In this document: in pieces, positions 50,428 through 58,576 of the stretch | How the letters are laid out: every line of letters starts with the position of its first letter | Position numbering within the stretch: position 1 is the first letter of the stretch | Source: an uncultured Capnocytophaga sp. | GTDB lineage: Bacteria; Bacteroidota; Bacteroidia; Flavobacteriales; Flavobacteriaceae | Assembly: GCF_937936315.1 (NCBI RefSeq) | Contig: NZ_CALGWU010000006.1 | Coordinates: forward strand, 59,036-123,035 | Direction: 5' to 3' | Length of the DNA: 64,000 nucleotides | The notes under the pieces: generated by a model | What the model saw: only the letters and a program-made list of their open reading frames with translations | Told to the model about the DNA's origin: nothing | Database searches by the model: none | Translations under genes and position numbers: made by a program

Positions 50428-52719
50428 ATGGAACAGGTATACATTTTCATGTTGTTCGTATTCTTGGTACTCGCCGTTATTGATTTAGTGGTAGGTGTAA
50501 GTAACGACGCAGCAAACTTTCTCAATTCGGCTGTAGGCTCAAAAGTGGCAACTATTCGCACGATTATGATAGTTGCGAGCGTGGGGGTAGCCATCGGTGC
50601 TGTTTTCTCGAGTGGAATGATGGAAATTGCCCGCAAAGGGATTTTTAACCCCCAACTCTTCTATTTCGATGAGGTTATGATTATTTTTATGTCGGTTATT
50701 CTTGCCGATATTCTCCTCTTCGACCTCTTCAACTCTATTGGGTTACCCACCTCCACTACAGTATCTATAGTTTTTGAACTTTTGGGCGCTGCGATGTGTG
50801 TAGCTACAATAAAAACTTTTACAAGTGGCGAACCTCTGTTGAATGCTTTCAACTACATCAACACAGGAGAAGCAGGTAAAATCATTATGGGTATTTTCAC
50901 CTCAGTAGCCATAGCCTTTACAGTGGGTACCATTGTGCAATACTTAGCCCGATTAGTATTTACATTCAAATATCAAGACAACGTAAAATATGTAGGAGGT
51001 GTATTTGGAGGTTTGTCGCTTACAGGTCTTTCCTACTTTATCATTTTTAAAGGACTCAAAGATGTTGCTTTCATTCCTAAAGAAGCCATTGCGTGGATAG
51101 ATACAAATATAGTACTACTACTCTTTGGCTGTTTTATTTTCTATTCGGTGCTCTCACAAGTGCTTATACGTATGAAAATAAACATTTTTAGGGTAATCAT
51201 CCTCAGTGGTACTTTTGCTTTGGCGATGGCATTTGCGGGCAACGACTTGGTGAACTTTATCGGGGTACCAGTAGCCGCTTATCAATCGTACGATATATGG
51301 CATAACTCGGGTGTAGCACATAATGGTTTGCTAATGGGAGCTTTGGCTGACGGACAAATCACTACCCCCACTTTCTTGCTATTGTTCACTGGCTTTGTGA
51401 TGATTCTCACCCTTTGGTTCTCCAAAAAAGCGCGCCACGTGATTGATACAGGAGTAAACTTATCACGCCAAAGTGAAGGTGGTGAAGAGAAATTTTCGTC
51501 TAACTTCTTGTCGCGTTTTTTGGTGCGTATTACCGTGATTTGCGCTAATGCAGTGGAGTTTGTGATGCCTAAATTTCTTAGCAAGAAGATAGATAGCCGC
51601 TTTGAAAAACCAGAACTCGACCCTAATGTAAAAGAAGAAGACCTACCCGCTTTTGACCTTGTGCGCGCAGCTATCAACCTTGTGGTATCGAGTAGTTTGA
51701 TTGCTGTAGGTACTTCGTTCAAATTGCCGCTCTCTACCACTTATGTAACCTTTATGGTGGCGATGGGTTCATCACTTGCCGATAGAGCTTGGGGGCGCGA
51801 TAGTGCTGTGTACCGTGTGGCAGGGGTGTTAAACGTAATCGGCGGTTGGTTCTTAACAGCTATCGTGGCTTTCATTGGAGCTTTTATAGTTTCAGGAATA
51901 TTGTACTACGGAAGTGTGATTGGACTTATAGTGATGATTATGGTAGTGGGCTTTGTACTTATCCGCAACGCCGTGATTTATCGCAATAAACAGAAAGCCA
52001 AAGCGCAAGGCAAACGCTTTGAACGCGCTGATTTGGCGACCATTGGCGGGGTGATCAAAGAAAGTTCTAACTATGTATCCGAAACGATTTTCCGCATCGA
52101 TGAGCTTTATAGCAAGGTGGTGAAAAACCTCGGCACACAAGACCTCGCTAAACTTACCAAAAACAAGAAAAACGCTAAAAAGTTAGAAAAAGAACTCGAC
52201 GAGCTGAAAGGTAATGTGTATTACTTTATCAAATCGCTGAATGAGAGTTCGGTAGCGTCAAGTAAGTTCTATATACTCATTTTGGATTGCTTGCAGGATA
52301 TGGCGCAGTGTCTTACCGCTATTACCCTCAACAGCTATGAGCACGTGAACAACAATCACAAGAACCTCAAGTTCAATCAGCTGAGAGATTTGAAATACAT
52401 TTCGGACAAGATGGAAGAGGTGTTTAAGGCAGAAGCCGAAATATTTAAAGGATCAGACTATAACAAGTTACACATCATCTTTGAAGATTGCAAGGTGTTG
52501 AAAAACGAAGTATCAAAAATGGTACAAAAGCAAATTGACCGTATTCGTACCACTGAAACTAGTCATAAAACCACCAAATTGTATTTCAGCATTTTGCTCG
52601 AAACCAATGCGCTTATCCGTGCAAACAACAACCTGCTAATGCAGTTTGACGAATACCAAAAACAGCAAAATAAGAAGAAGAAAATAAACCTTATCAATCT
52701 TCAAACAGGTAAGAGGTAA
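50428..52719 (+). CDS. PiT-family inorganic phosphate transporter with PhoU-like C-terminus
   Basis: 763 residues from the ATG at 50428. Two PiT repeats carry the signature GVSNDAANFLNSAVGS near the N-terminus and FAGNDLVNFIGVP about 240 residues later, with about ten transmembrane helices to residue 520. A long cytoplasmic helical domain (about 535-755) resembles PhoU and probably regulates transport. Imports phosphate with H+ or Na+. The last residues (GKR) and TAA stop come from the AGGTAAG heptamer array. Confidence 0.9.
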   Translation: MEQVYIFMLFVFLVLAVIDLVVGVSNDAANFLNSAVGSKVATIRTIMIVASVGVAIGAVFSSGMMEIARKGIFNPQLFYFDEVMIIFMSVILADILLFDLFNSIGLPTSTTVSIVFELLGAAMCVATIKTFTSGEPLLNAFNYINTGEAGKIIMGIFTSVAIAFTVGTIVQYLARLVFTFKYQDNVKYVGGVFGGLSLTGLSYFIIFKGLKDVAFIPKEAIAWIDTNIVLLLFGCFIFYSVLSQVLIRMKINIFRVIILSGTFALAMAFAGNDLVNFIGVPVAAYQSYDIWHNSGVAHNGLLMGALADGQITTPTFLLLFTGFVMILTLWFSKKARHVIDTGVNLSRQSEGGEEKFSSNFLSRFLVRITVICANAVEFVMPKFLSKKIDSRFEKPELDPNVKEEDLPAFDLVRAAINLVVSSSLIAVGTSFKLPLSTTYVTFMVAMGSSLADRAWGRDSAVYRVAGVLNVIGGWFLTAIVAFIGAFIVSGILYYGSVIGLIVMIMVVGFVLIRNAVIYRNKQKAKAQGKRFERADLATIGGVIKESSNYVSETIFRIDELYSKVVKNLGTQDLAKLTKNKKNAKKLEKELDELKGNVYYFIKSLNESSVASSKFYILILDCLQDMAQCLTAITLNSYEHVNNNHKNLKFNQLRDLKYISDKMEEVFKAEAEIFKGSDYNKLHIIFEDCKVLKNEVSKMVQKQIDRIRTTETSHKTTKLYFSILLETNALIRANNNLLMQFDEYQKQQNKKKKINLINLQTGKR

Positions 52720-52740
52720 GAAGTAAGAGGTAAGAGGAAA
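52707..52740 (+). repeat. Heptamer array, AGGTAAG type
   Basis: AGGTAAG, AGGTAAG, AAGTAAG, AGGTAAG, AGGAAAA. Each full unit holds TAA; the one at 52717-52719 is the in-frame stop of the PiT gene. Confidence 0.88.
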
Positions 52741-52751
52741 AATAAGTTATT

Positions 52752-52840
52752 TTTAAAAGTGATTGATTATCAGAATAATCAACTTTGGCAAAGGTCGTAG
52801 CACGACGAGCAATTAAAACTTTGCCAAAGTGTAGTGATAC
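52752..52840 (-). repeat. Dispersed element copy E
   Basis: Reverse orientation. AAAAGTGATTGATTATCAG linker, then CTTTGGCAAAGGTCGTAGCACGAC and CTTTGCCAAAG: the intact nested hairpin, lacking the GGGGCG palindrome. Confidence 0.88.
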
Positions 52841-52841
52841 C

Positions 52842-52886
52842 AAAAAAAAGAGGCAACTGAGAAGATTTACAGTTGCCTCTTTTTTT
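52842..52886. terminator. Bidirectional intrinsic terminator
   Basis: A-run, GAGGCAACTG, loop, CAGTTGCCTC, T-run: a perfect 10-bp stem plus A/T pairs between convergent genes. Confidence 0.93.
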
Positions 52887-52898
52887 ACTTTTTATTTC

Positions 52899-53531
52899 TT
52901 ATTTCTTAGCTGCTAAAATTCTTCTTGCAGCTTCGGAAGCAGCTATCAAACCACCTGCCGACATTATAATATCTTTCAATACCAAGCGTCCAGCTCCTGA
53001 TAAGTAAGGGAAACCGTAAGCTGGAGTAGGCATATCACCACCTAAATTAGGTACATACACTTCTGGTGTAGTGATGAGGAAAGAAAGGGTAACGATGCTC
53101 ATTCCAAAAGTAAGCAATCCTCCTACTACCCCAATTTTAGGTGACCAAATACCCAAAAGGGTTAGCAAACCAATAAAGCATATAAAAGCACCTAAAGCGT
53201 AAGAGAAAATATAAGTGTTGTTCTCTTTGTGCCACTCAATATTAGCTTTCACCATCTTGCCTTCAGGGTTTTTGTGCAATTTGTATTGAGCTACTTCTTT
53301 GCCTTTGTTAGCTTCACCTGTAACACCGTTCTCATCGATAGCGGTTTTACCTGAATTAGCATAGAAAAAACTCATAAACGGACTGTTAGTCACGAAAGGT
53401 ACAATGCCATCGGCTTCGTACTGACATACTTTTAAGCCACCTATCCACGCCATTACGATGAAGATAGCAACTCTAATAAAATTCACGAAACTGCGTTCGC
53501 TTCCTGCTAAAAATGATAATAATTTCTGCAT
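52899..53531 (-). CDS. DUF417 (YkgB/RclC-like) membrane protein
   Basis: 210 residues with four transmembrane helices. Family features are the N-terminal RVAIFIVMAWIGGLKVCQYEADGIVPFVTNSPFM block and the downstream segment TTPEVYVPNLGG then GFPYLSGAGRLVLKD. RclC of Escherichia coli belongs to this family and protects against reactive chlorine. Here the gene lies 145 bp downstream of an AraC-type regulator in the same orientation, as expected for an Rcl-like stress module, though RclA and RclB are absent. Confidence 0.82.
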   Translation of the reverse strand: MQKLLSFLAGSERSFVNFIRVAIFIVMAWIGGLKVCQYEADGIVPFVTNSPFMSFFYANSGKTAIDENGVTGEANKGKEVAQYKLHKNPEGKMVKANIEWHKENNTYIFSYALGAFICFIGLLTLLGIWSPKIGVVGGLLTFGMSIVTLSFLITTPEVYVPNLGGDMPTPAYGFPYLSGAGRLVLKDIIMSAGGLIAASEAARRILAAKK

Positions 53532-53617
53532 ACTGTTAAAATTGTTTTTGTTAAATAAATCTCCATATATTTTTATAGCCTTTTTCCCCTTGGAGCAATA
53601 GGGAAGTTTTCAGGGCG

Positions 53618-53646
53618 CAAAATTACGGCTTTTTTGGCAAATGCAA
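53618..53646 (-). promoter_or_regulatory. Possible promoter of the DUF417 gene
   Basis: Minus strand TTG (53646..53644), 18 nt, TAATTTTG (53625..53618). The spacing is one short of the usual range. Confidence 0.4.
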
Positions 53647-53676
53647 ATGGATAAAAAAGGTGATTACATAGACATT

Positions 53677-54501
53677 TTAGTCAGCTTCATTGGCAACAAT
53701 AGAAATACCTACACTTTCGCGGAAGTGTTTAGGAGAGAGTCCTACATTTTTTTTGAAGAATCTACTGAAATAGAACTCATCTTCGAAATTCAAATCGAAG
53801 GCTATTTCTTTGATAGACTTATGCGTGAGGTGCAGTTGCTTTTTGGCTTCTAACACCAATCGCTCTTGGAGGAGTTTGGTAGGTGTTTTCCCAATGAGTT
53901 TTTTCAGCTTCTTGCTAAAAGCATCGGGGGTGAGGGAGAGCGCCTCGGCATAGAAAGAGAGGTTGCGCTCGCTAAGGAAATGTTTTTCTAAAAGCTCTTG
54001 GAAGTCGGTTGCGAGAGTGTGTTCGGTTTGAGGAGGGGCATCGGTGAGTAAGAGGCTTTTTTCCTTGCTAGAAAGTGCCAAAATAAGCTGAAGATAAGAC
54101 CGCAGTACCGCTTCTGAAAAAGGATTATTCTCTATAAGTTCAGCAGTTATATTTCTAAATAGATTTTTAACTTCTACAAAAGTAGCTTCTGCCACACTGA
54201 TATGAGGTTGCAAAAACAGGGCATTGAAGAGGAAACCATTGCAAGCAACTTCTTTTTTGTGGTATTCTATACAATAGAAATCACCGTGAAATTGCAAAAG
54301 TTCGGCAGTTGTAATGCTTGCTTCTTGCCACTGAAAGTGCTGAAAAGGAGAGAGGAAAAGCAAGGTGTAACCCTTATAAGTATACGGGGTAGCATCTACT
54401 GTAAAGACTCCTGAGCCTTCAAACATAAATATACAATAATTCTCCACACTTGTGGGTGTGGAGAATTGTTGCAAATTGATATGTTCAACAAATAAGGTCA
54501 T
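53677..54501 (-). CDS. AraC-family transcriptional regulator
   Basis: 274 residues. A cupin-like N-terminal sensor domain (about 1-130) and a C-terminal pair of helix-turn-helix motifs (about 175-265): AEALSLTPDAFSKKLKKLIG and then IKEIAFDLNFEDEFYFSRFFKK, with the family signature ending SPKHFRES. No cysteine pattern like that of RclR was identified. Likely controls the DUF417 gene downstream (inference from order). It begins 22 bp after pgk. Confidence 0.88.
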   Translation of the reverse strand: MTLFVEHINLQQFSTPTSVENYCIFMFEGSGVFTVDATPYTYKGYTLLFLSPFQHFQWQEASITTAELLQFHGDFYCIEYHKKEVACNGFLFNALFLQPHISVAEATFVEVKNLFRNITAELIENNPFSEAVLRSYLQLILALSSKEKSLLLTDAPPQTEHTLATDFQELLEKHFLSERNLSFYAEALSLTPDAFSKKLKKLIGKTPTKLLQERLVLEAKKQLHLTHKSIKEIAFDLNFEDEFYFSRFFKKNVGLSPKHFRESVGISIVANEAD

Positions 54502-54523
54502 TTTTCACCTAATTGTTTATTGT

Positions 54524-55714
54524 CTATTCATTGATAGCAGCGATACCAGGAAGTACTAATCCTTCGAGGCTTTCGAGCATAGCACCACCACCGGTAGAAA
54601 CATAGCTCACTTTGTTTTCAAAGCCAAATTGTTTAACAGCTGCTACTGAGTCGCCACCACCTACGAGTGAGAAAGCACCATTTTTAGTAGCTTCGGCTAC
54701 ATAATCACCTACGGCGATAGTACCTTTAGCAAAATTAGGCATTTCAAACACCCCTACAGGGCCATTCCATAAGATAGTTTTAGAAGCGAGCAATACCGAT
54801 TTGATATTTGCAAGTGTTTTAGGACCCGCATCAAGACCTTCCCAACCATCAGGGACAGCATTTACAGGTACTACTTGGGTTTTAGCGTTGTTGTCGAAAG
54901 CATCGGCTGCTACCACATCGATAGGCAAGTGAACTTCTACACCTTTAGCTTTAGCTTTAGCAAGGATATCGAGAGCGAGGTCGAGTTTATCGTCCTCACA
55001 GATAGAGTTACCTACTTTACCGCCTTGTGCTTTAGCAAAGGTATAAGCCATACCTCCACCGATGATAAGGTGGTTTACTTTGTCTAAAATATTTTCGATG
55101 ATAGTGATTTTAGAAGAAACTTTAGAACCACCAAGGATAGCAGTTACAGGTTTTTCGCCGGTTTTCATCACTTTCTCGATACTTTCAATTTCTTTAGCGA
55201 GGAGGTAACCGAAGCATTTATTGTTAGGGAAGAATTTTGCTACGATAGTAGTAGAAGCGTGGGCACGGTGAGCGGTACCGAAAGCGTCGTTCACGTAGAT
55301 ATCACCCAATTTAGCCAATTGTTTAGAGAAGTTTTCATCGCCTTTTTCTTCTTCGTTGTGATAACGCAAGTTTTCGAGGAGTACTACACTACCAGCAGGA
55401 GCTGCAGCTACAGCTTTTTCGGCAGCTTCTCCTACGCAATCGTCTACGAAGATAACTTTTTTGCCTAATACTTTTTCTACTTCGCTAACGATATGACGGA
55501 GAGAATATTTGTCGTTACGTTCTCCTTTAGGGCGACCTAAGTGGCTCATAAGTACAGCAGTACCACCATCTTTAAGGATTTTCTCGATAGTAGGTTTAGC
55601 AGCCTCAATACGAGTGTTATCGGTTACTTTAAAGTTTTCGTCTAACGGCACATTGAAGTCCACACGAATAAGGGCTTTCTTGCCCGCAAAGTTAAAATTG
55701 TCTATGGTTTTCAT
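54524..55714 (-). CDS. pgk: Phosphoglycerate kinase
   Basis: 396 residues, standard length. RVDFNVPLD (about 17-25), MSHLGRPKG, the ATP-binding GGSKVSSKI, and the C-terminal GGGDSVAA motif are all present. Catalyses the first ATP-forming step of lower glycolysis. Own promoter upstream. Confidence 0.97.
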   Translation of the reverse strand: MKTIDNFNFAGKKALIRVDFNVPLDENFKVTDNTRIEAAKPTIEKILKDGGTAVLMSHLGRPKGERNDKYSLRHIVSEVEKVLGKKVIFVDDCVGEAAEKAVAAAPAGSVVLLENLRYHNEEEKGDENFSKQLAKLGDIYVNDAFGTAHRAHASTTIVAKFFPNNKCFGYLLAKEIESIEKVMKTGEKPVTAILGGSKVSSKITIIENILDKVNHLIIGGGMAYTFAKAQGGKVGNSICEDDKLDLALDILAKAKAKGVEVHLPIDVVAADAFDNNAKTQVVPVNAVPDGWEGLDAGPKTLANIKSVLLASKTILWNGPVGVFEMPNFAKGTIAVGDYVAEATKNGAFSLVGGGDSVAAVKQFGFENKVSYVSTGGGAMLESLEGLVLPGIAAINE

Positions 55715-55747
55715 ATATTTTATATATAATATTATATTTTCAAGCTA

Positions 55748-55778
55748 CAAAGATACGGATTAATTAGCAAATTAGCAA
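55748..55778 (-). promoter_or_regulatory. pgk promoter
   Basis: Minus strand TTG (55778..55776), 20 nt, TATCTTTG (55755..55748). The TTG belongs to the octamer array. Confidence 0.75.
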
Positions 55779-55802
55779 ATTTATAAATTAGCAAATTTGG
55801 CA
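55763..55802 (-). repeat. Octamer array, ATTAGCAA type
   Basis: ATTAGCAA, ATTAGCAA, ATTTATAA, ATTAGCAA, ATTTGGCA. It reaches from the stop of the cytochrome c gene (55804) to the pgk promoter. Confidence 0.85.
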
Positions 55803-55803
55803 A

Positions 55804-56304
55804 TTATTTTATCGTTCTTAAATACTCAAGTACTTCACGGGCTTGTTGCTCAGTGAGGTTTTGGTTGAGCATTAGGCTTTGGTACTCTTCCACTAATTTT
55901 TTAGCGATAGGGTCCTGTTTTTCCATTGCATCGGGGTAGAGTATCATATTCATCAGCCACTCAGGGGTGCGGCGTTCCATTATGCCAATCATTGCAGGAC
56001 CTATTAGGCGCTTTTTAGGGCGGTGGCAGGCAATACAAAGATTGTTGAAAGTTTCTTCACCTTTGGCAGCCATTGCTGCGTCGGGGGTATCGGCTAAAGG
56101 CGGGTTAAGTGTAATAGGTTTTACCCCTTTTTGGTTTTGCCAATCGGGAAAATCGGGTTCAGGGGTGGCTGTAGTGGTTGCCTGAGGGGTAGTAGTTTCG
56201 GGGGTGGTGGTATCGTTGCTGTTGTTGTTATTGTTATTGTTAGTGCCGCCACCACAAGCAGTTAGAAGTGCCATAGAGGCAAGTGTTAAAAAGTGTTTTT
56301 TCAT
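55804..56304 (-). CDS. Lipoprotein c-type cytochrome
   Basis: 166 residues. Type II signal peptide with lipobox TAC at about 15-17, then a GGG/Asn7/Thr-Pro-rich linker (about 18-50). A single haem-binding motif CIACH lies at about 90-94. The axial Met is probably in ILYPDAMEKQ. A class I monohaem cytochrome tethered to a membrane, presumably an electron carrier for a terminal or peroxide-reducing enzyme not encoded here. The asparagine run is coded by a slippage-prone AAC/AAT tract. Confidence 0.88.
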   Translation of the reverse strand: MKKHFLTLASMALLTACGGGTNNNNNNNSNDTTTPETTTPQATTTATPEPDFPDWQNQKGVKPITLNPPLADTPDAAMAAKGEETFNNLCIACHRPKKRLIGPAMIGIMERRTPEWLMNMILYPDAMEKQDPIAKKLVEEYQSLMLNQNLTEQQAREVLEYLRTIK

Positions 56305-56376
56305 AGAAAATTTAAATGTAGTTATTTAGTGAGGGCGTTTGCAATATAATAGGAGGCTGTCCTAAAAGTTTTTCTT

Positions 56377-56436
56377 GGGGAGGGCGTTTGCAAAACGCCC
56401 CTACATAACATACTCTAAAAGTGATTGATTATCAGG
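56377..56436 (-). repeat. Dispersed element copy F
   Basis: Reverse orientation: GGGCGTTTGCAAAACGCCCC palindrome followed by AAAAGTGATTGATTATCAG linker. A second half palindrome (GAGGGCGTTTGCAA) lies just before it at 56331-56343. Confidence 0.85.
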
Positions 56437-56463
56437 TTTATGATGCAAAGACGATTCTGTTTT

Positions 56464-57450
56464 TTACAAGAGTTTTACAACTTCTTTGGCGAAATAGCTT
56501 GCGATAATATCGGCACCAGCGCGTTTGATGCTCACGATTTGTTCCATCATCACGGCATCGTGGTCAAGCCAACCCTTGGCAGCAGCAGCTTTGAGCATTG
56601 CGTATTCGCCGGATACTTGGTATACCGCTACAGGTACTTCGCTCATATTCTTTACCTCACGAACGATGTCTAAATAACAAAGCCCTGGTTTTACCATCAC
56701 AATATCAGCGCCTTCCTCTATATCCATACGTGTTTCGCGCAACGCTTCGAGGCGGTTGTGATAGTCCATTTGGTAAGTTTTCTTATCCTTAGGGATATCT
56801 TGCTGATCTACAGGAGCACTATCAAGGGCATCGCGGAAAGGACCGTAGAAAGCAGAAGCGTATTTGGCGCTGTACGACATTATCCCCACGTGCTCAAAAC
56901 TATTATCTTCAAGGGTTTCGCGCAAAGCAAGGATACGACCATCCATCATATCGCTAGGGGCGATAAAATCGGCGCCTGCCTCGGCGTGAGATAGAGCCAT
57001 ACGGCAAAGAGCATCAACGGTAGCGTCGTTCACAATGCGACCCTTCTCTACAATACCATCGTGACCATAGATAGAATAAGGGTCGAGGGCTACATCGGTC
57101 ATTATAAGCATTTGAGGGGTTGCTTCTTTTATAGTTTTAATAGCCCGTTGCATTAAACCATTTGGATTAGCAGCTTCAGTACCTTTGTTGTCTTTGAGGT
57201 TATCGGGGACTTTTACAAATAGTAAAACTGATTTGAGCCCTAAGCTCCAAAGTTCTTTTACTTCTTTTGCCAACAAGTCTAGGCTATATCGGTAATAGCC
57301 AGGCATAGAAGCGATTTCTTCTTTTACACCTGTGCCTTCGACTACAAATAGAGGCACGAGGAAATCATCGGGGGTAACGATCGTTTCTTTTACTAAACTA
57401 CGTATCGTATCATTCACGCGCAAGCGGCGGTTTCTTCTGAGTGGAAACAT
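56464..57450 (-). CDS. hemB: Porphobilinogen synthase (delta-aminolevulinate dehydratase)
   Basis: 328 residues. Schiff-base lysines are in SAKYASAFYGPF and VMVKPGLCYLD. At the metal site the sequence is DVALDPYSIYGHDG: the three zinc-binding cysteines of the Zn-type enzyme are replaced by Asp/Ala-type residues, so this should be the Mg/K-dependent class. Condenses two ALA molecules to porphobilinogen. It starts 10 bp after the YqiA-like gene on the same strand. Confidence 0.95.
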   Translation of the reverse strand: MFPLRRNRRLRVNDTIRSLVKETIVTPDDFLVPLFVVEGTGVKEEIASMPGYYRYSLDLLAKEVKELWSLGLKSVLLFVKVPDNLKDNKGTEAANPNGLMQRAIKTIKEATPQMLIMTDVALDPYSIYGHDGIVEKGRIVNDATVDALCRMALSHAEAGADFIAPSDMMDGRILALRETLEDNSFEHVGIMSYSAKYASAFYGPFRDALDSAPVDQQDIPKDKKTYQMDYHNRLEALRETRMDIEEGADIVMVKPGLCYLDIVREVKNMSEVPVAVYQVSGEYAMLKAAAAKGWLDHDAVMMEQIVSIKRAGADIIASYFAKEVVKLL

Positions 57451-57452
57451 AT

Positions 57453-57473
57453 TTAATCAATTAATAATTAATA
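57453..57473 (-). repeat. Heptamer array, ATTAATA type
   Basis: TTAATCA, ATTAATA, ATTAATA. It encodes the last residues (INY) and stop of the YqiA-like gene and fills the 10-bp gap before hemB. Confidence 0.65.
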
Positions 57474-57943
57474 AAAAAGTGTTTTACTTCGTTTTCAAAA
57501 ATTTCTATGGGATAAGAGTGTTCCATAGTGTTGAGCAAATGAATGGTAACATTGGACAAAGCACTCATATCTTCGCGCAGGACGGCAAGCGATTCCCACG
57601 GGGCAATCACAGAGTCTTGTAACCCTATGACTACTTGCATATAAGCAGCATAATCGGGATTAGGCTGGGGATTGAAAGGCATTTCATGTCGATGAGTAAG
57701 AGCAGGATTGAATAGCAAGCAAGGTTTGCCTAATTTTTGGGCGAGGTAATAAACTACAAGTCCGCCCAAACTTGACCCGATGAGTACATCGGCAGAGGCG
57801 TATTGGTTTTGCAGTTCATCAAATAGGTTAGGGGCATTTCGATAGTTGATAGTAGGGGCGAATATTTCGCCATAATGAGATAGCACATTGCGTCTATCAT
57901 CTTGCAGAAAGCTATCGAGCCCGTGTAAATAAAGTATTTTCAT
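57461..57943 (-). CDS. YqiA/YcfP-type alpha/beta hydrolase
   Basis: 160 residues, the small size typical of this esterase group. It begins ILYLHGLDS (oxyanion region) and has the nucleophile elbow GSSLGG (about 57-62). Asp in GLQDSV and His in MEHSY complete a plausible triad. The substrate is unknown. It leads an operon with hemB. Confidence 0.83.
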   Translation of the reverse strand: MKILYLHGLDSFLQDDRRNVLSHYGEIFAPTINYRNAPNLFDELQNQYASADVLIGSSLGGLVVYYLAQKLGKPCLLFNPALTHRHEMPFNPQPNPDYAAYMQVVIGLQDSVIAPWESLAVLREDMSALSNVTIHLLNTMEHSYPIEIFENEVKHFFINY

Positions 57944-57951
57944 AATGAGGG

Positions 57952-57981
57952 CAAAGGTACGAAATAATTAACAAATAACAA
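57952..57981 (-). promoter_or_regulatory. Promoter of the YqiA-like gene and hemB
   Basis: Minus strand TTG (57981..57979), 19 nt, TACCTTTG (57959..57952), 9 bp before the ATG, giving a very short leader. Confidence 0.7.
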
Positions 57982-57992
57982 TTAACAAAGGG
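57966..57992 (-). repeat. Heptamer array, AATTAAC type
   Basis: AATTAAC, AAATAAC, AATTAAC, AAAGGGT, overlapping the -33 element of the YqiA-like gene. Confidence 0.6.
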
Positions 57993-58068
57993 TAATTATA
58001 TCGGTTTAATTTTTTTTGAAAAAGAGAGGTTATAGTGAGAAATTATATAAAATTCAAGTTATTACTTT

Positions 58069-58494
58069 TTATTTTATAATTTCTATATCTACTTGTAGTA
58101 GACCTTTGTTTTTATTATCGGTAATTTCCATAAAAGCTTTTTTGGTGAGGTCGAGTTCTCGGCCTTTGGTAAAGGGACCTCTATCGGTAACTGTGACTAG
58201 TACAGATTTACCATTTATGGGATTAGTAACTTTTAGTTGGGTACCAAAGGGCAAGGAAGGATGAGCTGTAGTGAGTTTATTATTGTTAAAAACAGCACCA
58301 CTAGCGGTTTTTCTTCCATTAAATTTATCGTGATAGTAAGTAGCCGTAACATTAGTTTTATAAACGGTTGTTTTTACATTAGCAGCTGGCTTAGGAGCGT
58401 TTTTTTTTGTATGAGAGCGAGTAGTTTGCTGGTGATTGATAGTAGCGCAAGACTGCAAAGCTAAAAGTGCTATAAAGCAAAGGATTTTTTTCAT
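58069..58494 (-). CDS. rlpA: RlpA-like septal ring lipoprotein (double-psi beta barrel)
   Basis: 141 residues. Lipobox QSC at about 14-16, a basic linker, then a DPBB domain (about 50-140). Conserved features are ATYYHDKFNGRKTASG, AHPSLPFGT and VTVTDRGPF with the catalytic Asp. The family cleaves glycan strands lacking stem peptides. It has no SPOR domain, unlike the E. coli protein; a SPOR-like domain instead sits on the PorP/SprF protein encoded next. Confidence 0.88.
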   Translation of the reverse strand: MKKILCFIALLALQSCATINHQQTTRSHTKKNAPKPAANVKTTVYKTNVTATYYHDKFNGRKTASGAVFNNNKLTTAHPSLPFGTQLKVTNPINGKSVLVTVTDRGPFTKGRELDLTKKAFMEITDNKNKGLLQVDIEIIK

Positions 58495-58513
58495 TATAAT
58501 GTTTTTTAAGTAA

Positions 58514-58563
58514 AAAGACTGTTCAAAAAGAGTTTCTTGTAGTCACTATTTTGAACAGTCTTT
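58514..58563 (-). terminator. Intrinsic terminator after the PorP/SprF gene
   Basis: AAAGACTGTTCAAAA and its perfect complement TTTTGAACAGTCTTT with a 20-nt loop, flanked by A and T runs. Confidence 0.9.
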
Positions 58564-58576
58564 ATATTATTGTTTA

